Counted from the stretch's first letter, positions 35,015-44,377 are shown. The stretch: DNA of 64,000 nt from G963664585 sp963664585 (GCA_963664585.2 CAXXEO010000012.1:1-64000), one strand, 5' to 3'. A program made the numbers and translations. The notes: generated from the letters alone by a model not told the origin.

Positions 35015-36448
35015 TCAACCGAGAATTTTTAGCGCAATGGCGCGAAGAATTTCAGGGTTTCCCTTCCCTTTTGAGGCTTTCATACACTGTCCGACGATAA
35101 AACCCAGGACATTTGTCTTTCCGGCACGGTAGTCTGACGCTGCCTTCTCATTCTGTTCGAGGACAGAGCGAACGATCTCATCTAACGCGCTTTCGTCGCT
35201 AATCTGTGAAAGTCCCATGGACTCCACCACTTGTCCGGCGGTTTTATCGGTAAACATAATCTCTTCAATGACTGTCTTTGCTGCAGTGTTTGATATCTGT
35301 CCACTCTCGATCAGACTGACCATTTCGGCCAGTTTATTGGCATCAAGCTTTGTTGTGGAAAGCTGGCAGCGATTTTCACCCAGCAGGCGTGAAACATCCC
35401 CTAGAATCCAATTAGCGACCGCCTTGGCAGAGGCCTTCTGTGCGACGCAGGCTTCAAACAGGTCTGCTTTATCAGGATTGTTTACAAGCAACTCAGCATC
35501 AGCGAAGGGCAGACCATAGTGGGAAAGATAGCGGGTTAGCCTATGGTTGGGCAGCTCAGGAAGAGATGCTTTGAGCGCCTCTATTCTTTCTGGTGTAATA
35601 AAAATGGTGCCAAGATCAGGCTCAGGGAAATAGCGATAGTCTTGGGCATCCTCTTTCGAGCGAAGAAGGAAGCTTTCTCCCTTCATGTCGTCCCAGCGGC
35701 GAGTTTCCTGGCTGATAGTACCTCCGGCGGAGAGAACGGCTATCTGACGCGCGGCCTCAAAATCGATTCCCCGCACTGCGCCGGAAAAGCTGTTGACGTT
35801 CTTCATCTCAACCCTAGTACCAAACTGGCTAGAGCCCTTTGGCATTACGGAGACATTGACGTCACAGCGTATCGAGCCCTCCTGCATGCGACAATCGGAT
35901 ATGTCAAGATAAGAAAGAATCGCTTTGATTCCATCAAGATATGCCTTCGCTTCGGCGGAGCTTCGCATATCGGGCTCGGAAACGATTTCAATCAGTGGGA
36001 CGCCGCAGCGATTAAAATCCACCAGAGAGCCGGCAAATTTTTCATCATGGATCAGCTTTCCCGCATCCTCTTCAATATGAATTCTGGTAACACCGATACG
36101 CTTTGTCGCACCATTCTGGTCAAGTATGACGTCCAGATGGCCATGTTGACAAAGTGGAATGTCAAACTGAGATATCTGATAGGACTTGGGAAGGTCCGGA
36201 TAGAAATAATTCTTTCTGTCCTGCTTGGTAACCCCATTGATCTTGCAGGAAAGGGCATGCCCCATTAGAATGGCATCATCTACAACCTTTTCGTTGAGCG
36301 TGGGCAGTGTGCCGGGCATTCCCATGCAGATCGGGCAACAGTTGGTGTTCACCTCAGAGCCAAACTGGTTTTTGCAGGAACAATAGGCCTTGGTCAGAGT
36401 GTTCAGCTCCGCATGGACCTCAAGGCCGATGACAATCTCATATTCCAT
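35015..36448 (-). CDS. gatB: Aspartyl/glutamyl-tRNA(Asn/Gln) amidotransferase subunit B
   Basis: Part of the GatCAB complex that converts Glu-tRNA(Gln) or Asp-tRNA(Asn) by transamidation. It is 477 residues. Seen: YEIVIGLEVHAELNT, the zinc-type cysteines around YCSCKNQFG and CCPIC, DRKNYFYPDLPKSYQISQ, EDAGK, and the YqeY-like tail. Follows gatA by 2 nt. Its last 69 bp occur again at 34024-34092. Confidence 0.97.
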   Translation of the reverse strand: MEYEIVIGLEVHAELNTLTKAYCSCKNQFGSEVNTNCCPICMGMPGTLPTLNEKVVDDAILMGHALSCKINGVTKQDRKNYFYPDLPKSYQISQFDIPLCQHGHLDVILDQNGATKRIGVTRIHIEEDAGKLIHDEKFAGSLVDFNRCGVPLIEIVSEPDMRSSAEAKAYLDGIKAILSYLDISDCRMQEGSIRCDVNVSVMPKGSSQFGTRVEMKNVNSFSGAVRGIDFEAARQIAVLSAGGTISQETRRWDDMKGESFLLRSKEDAQDYRYFPEPDLGTIFITPERIEALKASLPELPNHRLTRYLSHYGLPFADAELLVNNPDKADLFEACVAQKASAKAVANWILGDVSRLLGENRCQLSTTKLDANKLAEMVSLIESGQISNTAAKTVIEEIMFTDKTAGQVVESMGLSQISDESALDEIVRSVLEQNEKAASDYRAGKTNVLGFIVGQCMKASKGKGNPEILRAIALKILG

Positions 36449-36450
36449 GC

Positions 36451-37923
36451 CTATATCCCCTTTCCAATTACAGGCAGCCTGTTAAAGCCGCCAAAAATAT
36501 GTTCAGCACAGTCTGCCGCATTCAGAAGCACATCCTCTGAAAAACGGGGTCCGATCAGCTGCATGCCGATAGGAAGACACTGGCTGTCATAACCACACGG
36601 TATGGATATGGCGGGAAGCCCGGCGATATTGACAGTGACGGTGCAGATATCCGAGGCGTACATTTTCAGCGGGTCTGAGACGTTTTCGCCCATCTTAAAG
36701 GCCGTGGTGGGAGTGGTGGGAGTAAGAATCAGATCGCAGTCCAAAAAGGCAGTGGCAAACTCGGCAGCGATTTTCTGCTGCAAGAGCTTGCCGCGCTTAT
36801 AATAGGCGTCATAGAAGCCGGAGCTTAAAACAAAGGTCCCCAGCATAATCCGGCGCTTGACCTCGTCGCCGAAACCTTCACTTCTGCTGCGCTCATAAAG
36901 CTCGAGGAGGGAGCTTGCACCTTCGGCCCTATAACCATATCGTACGCCGTCAAACCGCGCCAGATTAGACGAAGCCTCGGCGGAAGAGATAATGTAATAG
37001 GCAGAAAGGGCATAATCAGTGCTGGGCAGGCTCATATCGATTAAGGTTGCACCCTCTTTTTCCAAAGCAGAGGCCATCGTCAGCACGCTTTTGCGCACCT
37101 CATCAACGACACCCGGTCCGAAATATTCGCGAGGGATGCCGATTCTTAATCCCTTAACTCCATTACCCAGAAGTGAAGAATGGTCTGGGTATTCGCGGAC
37201 CGCGCTGGTGGCATCCATCGGATCACGACCGCATATTGCCGAATAAAGCATTGCTACGTCCTTAACCGTACGTCCCATGGGGCCAATCTGGTCAAGAGAT
37301 GAGGCAAAAGCTACAAGGCCATAACGGGAGACCGAACCATAGGTAGGTTTGAGGCCTACTATGCCGCAACAGCCCGCCGGCTGGCGTATCGATCCGCCGG
37401 TATCGGAGCCCAGCGCGAGAATCGTCTCACCAGAGGCCACTGCCGCTGCCGAACCACCCGATGAACCGCCCGGTACCCTACTCAGATCATGGGGATTATG
37501 CGTTTTTTTTACAGATGAATTCTCGCAGGAAGATCCCATCGCAAACTCATCCATATTAAGCTTTCCGGGTATGGTGACGCCGCAATCTTTCAGCTTTTTT
37601 ACGACAGTGGCATCATAAGGAGGAATAAAATTATATAAAATTTTTGAGGCACAAGTGGTCAACACGCCCTCTGTACACATATTGTCTTTGATGGCCACAG
37701 GAATTCCTGCCAGTGGATGAAGAGTTTCACCAGCGGCTATTTTCTGATCGGTTTCGGCGGCCTGTTTCATAGCGCTTTCTTTGGTCAGGGTGATGTAAGC
37801 ACCAACCATTTCCTCTACTGCTTCAATTCGCTCAAAGACCGAGACTGCGATTTCAGCTGCACTGCATTCTTTTTGACGTAACATCACGGCAAGATCAGTC
37901 GCCGTTCTCTCATATAACTGCAT
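36451..37923 (-). CDS. gatA: Aspartyl/glutamyl-tRNA amidotransferase subunit A
   Basis: Amidase-signature glutaminase subunit that supplies ammonia to GatB, 490 residues. Ser-cisSer-Lys triad visible: Lys in VAIKDNMC, cis-Ser region GGSSGGSAAAVASG, and nucleophile region SDTGGSIRQPAG. The start at 37923 (MQLYERTATDL) has GGGGGAG 6 nt upstream; a longer frame would run into gatC. Confidence 0.96.
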   Translation of the reverse strand: MQLYERTATDLAVMLRQKECSAAEIAVSVFERIEAVEEMVGAYITLTKESAMKQAAETDQKIAAGETLHPLAGIPVAIKDNMCTEGVLTTCASKILYNFIPPYDATVVKKLKDCGVTIPGKLNMDEFAMGSSCENSSVKKTHNPHDLSRVPGGSSGGSAAAVASGETILALGSDTGGSIRQPAGCCGIVGLKPTYGSVSRYGLVAFASSLDQIGPMGRTVKDVAMLYSAICGRDPMDATSAVREYPDHSSLLGNGVKGLRIGIPREYFGPGVVDEVRKSVLTMASALEKEGATLIDMSLPSTDYALSAYYIISSAEASSNLARFDGVRYGYRAEGASSLLELYERSRSEGFGDEVKRRIMLGTFVLSSGFYDAYYKRGKLLQQKIAAEFATAFLDCDLILTPTTPTTAFKMGENVSDPLKMYASDICTVTVNIAGLPAISIPCGYDSQCLPIGMQLIGPRFSEDVLLNAADCAEHIFGGFNRLPVIGKGI

Positions 37924-37936
37924 TTTACTCTCCCCC

Positions 37937-38212
37937 TTAACCCTGTTCAACAGTCTTTGGCACCACAAGGCAGCCTGCCTGCACCTGGGGGGCATTTTGA
38001 AGCATGTCCTCACGCCTGAAAGAAGGCTTGGGGACATCCGGCCTGAGAAGCATCGGATTTTCGGGATTTAACCCTGTGTCATCTCCCTCCAATTCGGGAA
38101 GTCTGTCCACCATGGCGATGATGTCCGACATCTCGCCCTCAAATTTTTTCGCAGAAACTTCGTCCATGCTCAGCCGTGCGAGCTTCGCCAGACGCATGAT
38201 GTCAATCTCCAT
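37937..38212 (-). CDS. gatC: Aspartyl/glutamyl-tRNA amidotransferase subunit C
   Basis: 91-residue stabilising subunit. Typical MRLAKLARLSMDE start region, SDIIAMVDRLPELE, and the C-terminal LRPDVPKPSFRREDMLQNAP. First of the gatC-gatA-gatB operon; ligA lies 147 nt upstream on the same strand. Confidence 0.94.
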   Translation of the reverse strand: MEIDIMRLAKLARLSMDEVSAKKFEGEMSDIIAMVDRLPELEGDDTGLNPENPMLLRPDVPKPSFRREDMLQNAPQVQAGCLVVPKTVEQG

Positions 38213-38358
38213 CCTTATACCTCGCTATCGTATTGATATATTTGCATATATGATTTGAATTAAAGATAAATTTACCGGTCTTAGCAGACATACGCATTTA
38301 TCCGGCTTAGATGACAATCTAATTATTCTCAAAATACTTGCGCCGCCAATGCTGCATT

Positions 38359-40374
38359 CTATGTCTCTATTGTTTTGGTGTTGATATTTTCTGTCTGCCC
38401 GATCATATTTTTAAAACGGGCCTCGTCGATTATCTCGACTCCAAGATCATTGGCCTTCGTCAACTTGCTGCCCGCGTCTTCCCCGGCTAAAACAAAGTTT
38501 GTCTTTTTGGAAACTGATGAGGATACCTTGCCACCCAAAGACAGGATCATTTCTTCAGCCTCATCCCGCTTTAAAGAGGGCAATGTGCCGGTGAGGACAA
38601 AGGTCAATCCCGCAAACCGGTTTGAACGGGGAGCAGCCAAAGATTGCATATTAACGCCATAAGTCCTGAACCGCTCAATAGACCGCCGGTTCTGTTCGCG
38701 CGCGAAGAAGGCCACTACGCTTTCAGCCAGCACATGTCCAAAGCCGTCTATTGATTCAATAGCGGTAATCTCAGCGTCCATAATAGCATCAATATTACCA
38801 AATCGCAACCCCAGAAGCTCTGAGGTACGCTTTCCGATTCCCCGAATACCTAAGGCAAAGATAAAACGTCCAAGATTATTGCTCTTTGACTTCTCGATGG
38901 CAGCTATAATATTAACAGCGCTCTTTTCGCCCATTCGCGCAAGAACGGCAACATCCTCAGCCTTTAACGCATAAAGGTCAGCAGGAGTGCTGATTAGCCC
39001 TGCGGAAAGAAAGCTTTCCGCATTGGCTTCCCCAAGCCCCTCAATGTCCATCGCGTCACGGCTGGCAAAATGAATAATGTGCTTTAAAAGCTGTGCGGGG
39101 CAGGACAAGTTTACACAACGCAGCACCGCTTCATCATCACTCTTCTGTGCGGCTTGTCCGCAAGAGGGACAAAAAACCGGGATGACAAAAACCTGTGAAT
39201 CGGCGGCATGCTCTTTGACTCCTACTACTTCCGGGATAATCTCTCCCGCTTTGCGCACTGTGATAATATCGCCGATTCCAATTTGCTTTTCATTAATAAA
39301 ATCTTGATTATGCAGTACCGCACGGCTTACTGTAGTTCCCGCTAAATGAATCGGCACAAAGACGGCTGTAGGGGTTAATGCGCCGGTACGTCCCACGTTG
39401 ATCTCGATTTCTAAAAGCTTTGAATCCTTTTCTTCGGGCGGATATTTATAAGCAGCCGCCCATTTGGGAAATTTCGTCGTAGCTCCCAGTTGCTCTCTTT
39501 GTGAAAAGCTATTTACCTTTACAACAGCCCCATCCAGATCACAGGAAAAAGAATCGCGGTTTTCACCAATTCTTTTGACCTCCGCAATGGCATCCTCAAT
39601 ATTGTCATAACGGTTGTAGCTTGGTGACACCGTAAAACCCAGGTCCTTCAAAAGATCAAGGGATTCGTCATGAGATGCTGGCGTTCTGCCCTCAATCTGT
39701 TGGATGTTAAACACGAATATATCCAACATACGACCTTTCGTTATCTGCGGATCCTTTTGTCTCAGAGACCCGGCGGCGGCATTGCGAGGATTTTTAAAGG
39801 GATTCTCCTCTAATAACTCCTGCTGGGCGACTAGAGACTGAAAGCTTTCTTTTGGCATATAGACCTCTCCCCTGACTTCGAGAAAAGGTAAAGGACTCTT
39901 GAGTTTTTTGGGTATATGCTTGATCGTTCGCAGGTTTTCGGTCACGTCCTCGCCAACAAAGCCGTCTCCTCTGGTTGATCCGCGGATAAATACCCCATCA
40001 ACGTATTCTAAGGATACCGAAAGCCCATCAATCTTCGGCTCAACAATATAAGCGGGTATTGGAACCACTGAACGCACTCTTTGGTCGAAGGCAATCAGCT
40101 CATCCCATGAAAACACGTCCTGAAGCGAACCCATCTGCACTTTGTGCCTCACCTCGGCAAAAGTGTTCATTGCCCGTCCACCCACGATAGCTGTAGGTGA
40201 ATCAGCGGTGGCGAGCGCAGGATAGCGTTCTTCCAATTCACGAAGTTCCTGGGTGAGCTTGTCATACTCATAATCCTCGATCTGGGGATTATCCTGATTG
40301 TAATAAAGGTCGCCGTGGTACTTGATCAGCTTTCGGAGCTCAGCTGCCCTTACTTTTGGCATTTCTGTTTCCAT
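38359..40374 (-). CDS. ligA: NAD-dependent DNA ligase
   Basis: Seals nicks using NAD, 671 residues, the standard length. Seen: adenylation lysine in VEPKIDGLSVSLEY, GEDVTENLRTI, the four-cysteine zinc finger (CPSCGQ and CVNLSCPAQL), helix-hairpin-helix repeats and a C-terminal BRCT domain (GLTFVLTGTLPSLKRDEAEEMI). ATG 40374 with GAGG upstream. Confidence 0.96.
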   Translation of the reverse strand: METEMPKVRAAELRKLIKYHGDLYYNQDNPQIEDYEYDKLTQELRELEERYPALATADSPTAIVGGRAMNTFAEVRHKVQMGSLQDVFSWDELIAFDQRVRSVVPIPAYIVEPKIDGLSVSLEYVDGVFIRGSTRGDGFVGEDVTENLRTIKHIPKKLKSPLPFLEVRGEVYMPKESFQSLVAQQELLEENPFKNPRNAAAGSLRQKDPQITKGRMLDIFVFNIQQIEGRTPASHDESLDLLKDLGFTVSPSYNRYDNIEDAIAEVKRIGENRDSFSCDLDGAVVKVNSFSQREQLGATTKFPKWAAAYKYPPEEKDSKLLEIEINVGRTGALTPTAVFVPIHLAGTTVSRAVLHNQDFINEKQIGIGDIITVRKAGEIIPEVVGVKEHAADSQVFVIPVFCPSCGQAAQKSDDEAVLRCVNLSCPAQLLKHIIHFASRDAMDIEGLGEANAESFLSAGLISTPADLYALKAEDVAVLARMGEKSAVNIIAAIEKSKSNNLGRFIFALGIRGIGKRTSELLGLRFGNIDAIMDAEITAIESIDGFGHVLAESVVAFFAREQNRRSIERFRTYGVNMQSLAAPRSNRFAGLTFVLTGTLPSLKRDEAEEMILSLGGKVSSSVSKKTNFVLAGEDAGSKLTKANDLGVEIIDEARFKNMIGQTENINTKTIET

Positions 40375-40808
40375 CACATCTACCTCAAAAATCCTTTTTA
40401 CTGTTTTAAACTATCCACTCTCGGCCTTGCAGCAATAAAAGAGTTACCGCCTAAAAGGGGTTTTATATGTTCTGCCATTATGTGTGTATTCACGCAAAGC
40501 TCTTTCTCCAGTCAAAATCGAAGATAAGGGTTTTATGGATTTGCCATTATATGTGGATGATTATACCACAGTATTCCCATTTTTTACAGCACTCAAAGCC
40601 TTTATATAAATTGTGTTAATAGAGATCGGGTTAAGATAGCGATATATTTTTTTATACTACAATAGGGGGAACTCACTGGTTTTTTATACGATTTCAAACA
40701 CAAACCCATCCGATAAAGACGCAATAGATGTTTACGCGACTTATATGCCATAAATAAGCAAAATGCCATTTGCAACTAGAAAATCACTTTGCAACTTGAT
40801 GACTACGA
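40375..40808. other. Intergenic region between the LysR gene and ligA
   Basis: No gene or RNA found. It contains two imperfect direct repeats about 71 bp apart (AGGGGTTTTATATG...TGCCATTATGTG near 40455 and AAGGGTTTTATGG...TGCCATTATATG near 40527). The ligA promoter is presumably here. Confidence 0.45.
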
Positions 40809-41696
40809 TTATCCGAGTCCCAGTACAATTGTCTTGAACTTCTGCGCCGCTATGGAGCAAACCGAGTCTTTACGCTCAATCAGTCCAAGTGCCCGCTTTG
40901 GAAGGCTTTCGGCAAGCGGAATCTGAAATACCGACTCATTATCAATAAAATTCCCGCACAGCTCAAACGGAATGAACGCAAGTCCCATATTGTTTTTTAC
41001 AAAACTGATTATGAGATCAAGGCTGCCAAGTTCAAGCATTGGAGACAATTGCAAGCCGTGGTTAGCAAAATAGTTGTCTTGGCAAATACGGCTGTTGCTT
41101 TTGCGCTCAAGCATGACAAGGGGATAAACGGAAACCTCTTGTGGTGAGAGTTTTGCTTTCACTAAACTCTGATAGTCTGTACCGCCAACAAGCACATCCT
41201 GAATCCCCAAGCAATGCGAAGTAATAAGTAGATCGTTGTTAAGGGGAAGGTTGACAAAACCAAAGTCAACCTTCCCGCTTTTCACTAAATCTGCGGTTTC
41301 CAGTGAGGTGCGGTTCGTTATTTCGAATCTTATGCCGGGATATTGCTTGGTCATGCTTGTAATATATGGAAGCAAAAAGTAATTGCAAATGGTATCGCTT
41401 GCACTCAGCGAAATTTTACCGCTGTCAAGATGGACAAGCTTTTCAACCTTTATCTCCGCAAGTGAGATATGTGAAAACGCAGCTTTCAGCTCAGAAAAAA
41501 GCGCGTCGCCTTCTTTTGTGAGTGTGATACCTTTTTTTGTCCTTACGCAAAGAATTGCGCCAAGCTGTGATTCGAGTGTTTTGAGCGCAACGCTGACATT
41601 GGGCTGGGTAACAAATAGGTTTTCAGCCGCGTGTGTCAAATTTCGTGCTTTGCCGATTTCGAAGAATATCTTATACAGCTCAAGAGAAATACCTTT
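40809..41696 (-). CDS. LysR-type transcriptional regulator
   Basis: 295 residues. N-terminal winged helix (ELYKIFFEIGKARNLTHAAENLFVTQPNVSVALKTLE) and a C-terminal effector-binding domain. A GTG start at 41696 is chosen because GGATG lies 6-8 nt before it (the same SD type as purA) and because an earlier start at 41738 would run across the likely operator. It is divergent from the PurA-like gene, with 114 nt between the starts, so it probably controls that gene. Effector unknown. Confidence 0.88.
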   Translation of the reverse strand, partial: KGISLELYKIFFEIGKARNLTHAAENLFVTQPNVSVALKTLESQLGAILCVRTKKGITLTKEGDALFSELKAAFSHISLAEIKVEKLVHLDSGKISLSASDTICNYFLLPYITSMTKQYPGIRFEITNRTSLETADLVKSGKVDFGFVNLPLNNDLLITSHCLGIQDVLVGGTDYQSLVKAKLSPQEVSVYPLVMLERKSNSRICQDNYFANHGLQLSPMLELGSLDLIISFVKNNMGLAFIPFELCGNFIDNESVFQIPLAESLPKRALGLIERKDSVCSIAAQKFKTIVLGLG

Positions 41697-41724
41697 CACA
41701 TTTTCACATCCATAAGTTATATTT

Positions 41725-41739
41725 ATTGATATCATCAAT
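41725..41739. promoter_or_regulatory. Putative LysR-type operator
   Basis: ATTGAT-ATC-ATCAAT is an interrupted palindrome matching the LysR-family T-N11-A pattern, lying between the divergent lysR and purA-like genes. Assignment rests on motif and position. Confidence 0.6.
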
Positions 41740-41810
41740 ATTATTCATTTTATTTATTCTTGTCAATGCGTTAAGCTTATAATCGTAATCTTTTGATAGG
41801 ATGTGATTTT

Positions 41811-43079
41811 ATGGTAAAGGTAGTTGTCGGGGCGCAGTTCGGGGACGAAGGCAAAGGCAAGATGGTTGACTATTTCGCAAATGACGCAAATCTAGTTGTC
41901 AGATTTCAAGGCGGCGATAACGCGGGGCGCACCGTCATCAATGAACATGGCGTGTTTAAGCTACACATCATACCCTGCGGTATATTTCACGAAAGATGCA
42001 AATGCCTGATTGGAACTGGCACAGTTGTCAATCCAGATGTGCTGATTGAAGAAATAGAAATGCTCCAATCAGCCGGTATTGATACTTCAAACTTGTATCT
42101 GTCCGAAAAGGCACAGCTGATCATGCCGTGGCATGTTGAGCTTGACAAAGCAATGGAACGCTCGGGCGGAATCGGTACAACAAAACGCGGTATTGGGCAG
42201 GCATACGCTGATAAGTTCTTACGTAAAAACCTGCGTGCGGAGGATTTGCGGGATATGACAAGTATGAAAGAAAGGCTTACCGCTCACCTTGTAATGGTAA
42301 ACGCACAGCTTGCCTTTTTTGATGCAGAGCAGGTGTCAATAGCAGGCGTAATAGAAAAATACACATTTTGGCAGGAGAAGCTGGAATTAATGCTTTGCAA
42401 CCCGCTTGAAATGGTACATTCACATATCAACACCGGCAAAAACATCTTATTTGAGGGGCAGCTCGGCGTCATGAAGGATATTGATCTTGGCATCTATCCG
42501 TTTGTCACTTCATCAAACCCTGTCGCGGCTTATGCTGCGGTCAGCAGCGGTTTTTCACCACGATATATCGACTGCATATCCGGCGTCTGTAAGGCATTTT
42601 CCAGCGCGGTCGGCGACGGACCGTTTTCGACTGAAATGCCGGAAATAGACGCGGCACGCCTTCGCGGGACAGGACAAAACCCTGACGATGAATATGGTGC
42701 CCGAACCGGACGTTCACGGCGTATTGGGTGGCTTGACTTACCGGTTCTGCGATACGCAAGCCTGATAAACGGCTTTGACGAACTCGTCCTGACAAAGCTG
42801 GACAAACTTGATACACTGTCGGAAATCAAAATTTGCACGGACTATATGCTTGATGGCAAGGTCATTGACAGTATGCCCAACACCACCAATATGTGCCGTG
42901 TTAAGCCCGTATATCAAACTCTGCCGGGCTGGATGACGGACACCTCCGGCTGCAAAAGCTTTGACGAATTGCCCACGCACGCAAGGCAATATGTGCAGGC
43001 AATCAGCAAGTCCGTGGGTGTTCCCATTCTCTATATCGGCAACGGCCCAAAAAGAGAAAATGTGATTATAGTTGATTAA
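41811..43079 (+). CDS. Adenylosuccinate synthetase-like protein with altered active-site residues
   Basis: 422 residues, PurA fold along the full length. Present: the P-loop-like GAQFGDEGKGKMVD with the catalytic Asp, GTTKRGIGQAYADK, PFVTSSNP, and RTGRSRRIGWLD of the aspartate loop. Changed against E. coli PurA: QGGHNAGHT reads QGGDNAGRT, so the position of catalytic His41 is Arg; and FEGAQGT reads FEGQLGV, so the Gln that contacts the IMP base is Leu. It may use another nucleotide or ligand, or be weak. ATG 41811 has AGGATG upstream. Divergent LysR control is unusual for purA. The last codons and the stop (VD, TAA) lie inside a MITE-like repeat. Confidence 0.85.
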   Translation: MVKVVVGAQFGDEGKGKMVDYFANDANLVVRFQGGDNAGRTVINEHGVFKLHIIPCGIFHERCKCLIGTGTVVNPDVLIEEIEMLQSAGIDTSNLYLSEKAQLIMPWHVELDKAMERSGGIGTTKRGIGQAYADKFLRKNLRAEDLRDMTSMKERLTAHLVMVNAQLAFFDAEQVSIAGVIEKYTFWQEKLELMLCNPLEMVHSHINTGKNILFEGQLGVMKDIDLGIYPFVTSSNPVAAYAAVSSGFSPRYIDCISGVCKAFSSAVGDGPFSTEMPEIDAARLRGTGQNPDDEYGARTGRSRRIGWLDLPVLRYASLINGFDELVLTKLDKLDTLSEIKICTDYMLDGKVIDSMPNTTNMCRVKPVYQTLPGWMTDTSGCKSFDELPTHARQYVQAISKSVGVPILYIGNGPKRENVIIVD

Positions 43080-43172
43080 CTTGAAAACAACTTGTGATTT
43101 CTTCCCCCGCCGAAGGCGGGGAAAGAAAATGACGTTTTCTATATAGCCAGTTTTTAAGTTAATTGGCTATAT
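43067..43172 (-). repeat. MITE-like palindromic repeat, copy 6, providing the end of the purA-like gene
   Basis: Same orientation as copy 4. TATAGTTGATTAACTTG at its left end includes the GTT-GAT-TAA that ends the purA-like frame. The central hairpin CCCCCGCC-GAA-GGCGGGG is intact, right end TTAAGTTAATTGGCTATAT. One base is missing in the ACAACTTGTG segment relative to other copies. Confidence 0.92.
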
Positions 43173-43268
43173 GTATCATAAAGGATTGTACCTAATGCGA
43201 TATCCAAATTGATTCAACTGATTGATACACCTTGTGATCGCGTTTGAAGAGATATTTCCAGATATATA

Positions 43269-43309
43269 ATGCAAGGCTTGATGGCTGATAAGACCATTAA
43301 GCCTTGCAT
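43269..43309. terminator. Hairpin between the convergent purA-like and yunB genes
   Basis: ATGCAAGGCTTGATGG pairs with CCATTAAGCCTTGCAT (one G-T) around a 9-nt loop. It lacks a U-run but is the only other strong stem between two convergent genes, so it may end transcripts from either side. Confidence 0.45.
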
Positions 43310-43412
43310 ACTGTTATCAGGGAAAAATAGAATATTTTAACGGTTTGAGTGGTATGCCACTATTACACCTCAAATAAATAAATCCCGTTCATTTAAGAAA
43401 TTCTTTTAGGCT

Positions 43413-44093
43413 CTATTTACTGCTATGGTCAAATATTTGGTCAGTTGTTGATCGGGTATCCCCGGTGACCTCTGTAAACGAGCCGGGCACCACACCAACA
43501 ATGACTGTCTCAGCCAGACATACATTGGTGATTACCTCAGTGGACACGCTATAGCCCGGCACAATCGCCGTAATCGTTACATTCATTTCCAAAAAAATCT
43601 GATGACGGGTCTGATTGATTCCAGCCGAATCAAAATAGTTTTTAATCTGTGATTGTGCGAATCCAGCGGGGATGATTCTAAACTCCACTCTCGGGCCGCG
43701 GCCGGAAAAGAGCTCACCCCCAAGCAAAGTCCCAATGGGTACGCGAATTGTCTGCTGCTCAAGTTCGGCGATGCGTTTGGAAACCGTATTGGTCAGCTTC
43801 GCCTTGATTAAGTTGAGGGCGACCATATTGGTTTGAATGGAACTGACCTCGCCATTTTCACCGAAAGTAACGTTCACAATTTTATCATAAGTAATATTTT
43901 CACTGGCAAGGGCATCTTTGATTGCATCATTGATGGCAATGGTGGCATACACCTTTGCCTGATACGAGGACACTGATTTAACAATTGGTCTGATTTTTGA
44001 ATCAAGAAATATTAAGGCTATGAACATAACAAGGGGTATTATGCTCATCCGAAAAAGTAAAGACGCCTGCCGGGAGATAAAAAATCTGCGCAT
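43413..44093 (-). CDS. yunB: Sporulation protein YunB
   Basis: 226 residues with one N-terminal membrane helix (SIIPLVMFIALIFLDS) and a conserved extracytoplasmic domain: TIAINDAIKDAL, TNMVALNLIKAKLT, RVPIGTLLGGELFSGRGPRVEFRI, ETVIVGVVPGSFTEV. A spore-formation protein of unknown biochemistry expressed in the mother cell in Bacillus. The start at 44093 has GGAGG 5 nt upstream. Flanked on both sides by MITE-like repeats in the same orientation (43067 and 44271). Confidence 0.92.
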   Translation of the reverse strand: MRRFFISRQASLLFRMSIIPLVMFIALIFLDSKIRPIVKSVSSYQAKVYATIAINDAIKDALASENITYDKIVNVTFGENGEVSSIQTNMVALNLIKAKLTNTVSKRIAELEQQTIRVPIGTLLGGELFSGRGPRVEFRIIPAGFAQSQIKNYFDSAGINQTRHQIFLEMNVTITAIVPGYSVSTEVITNVCLAETVIVGVVPGSFTEVTGDTRSTTDQIFDHSSK

Positions 44094-44270
44094 AAAGCCT
44101 CCAACGGACGGCGTCACCGCCGTTTCAGAATGAATTTGAGTTAAAAATTGAAAACTTACTTTAAAATCATTATATTCAACTTGCATTTTCTGTGAGTACA
44201 GTAAATCGTGCGCTAAATCAGTATCGATGATGCTTTTAAAGCAATTAATTAAATAAATACAATTTATTTC

Positions 44271-44377
44271 TATAGTTGATTAACTTGAAAACAAGCTTGT
44301 GATTTCTTCCCCCGCCGAAGGCGGGGGAAGAAAATGACGTTTTATATATAGCCAGTTTTTAAGTTAATTGGCCATAT
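44271..44377 (-). repeat. MITE-like palindromic repeat, copy 7
   Basis: Full-length copy: TATAGTTGATTAACTTG, CAAGCTTGTGATTTCTT, perfect central stem CCCCCGCC-GAA-GGCGGGGG, then ATGACGTTTTATATATAGCC, TTAAGTTAATTGGCCATAT. It lies upstream of yunB and beyond the terminator of the M20 gene. Confidence 0.93.
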
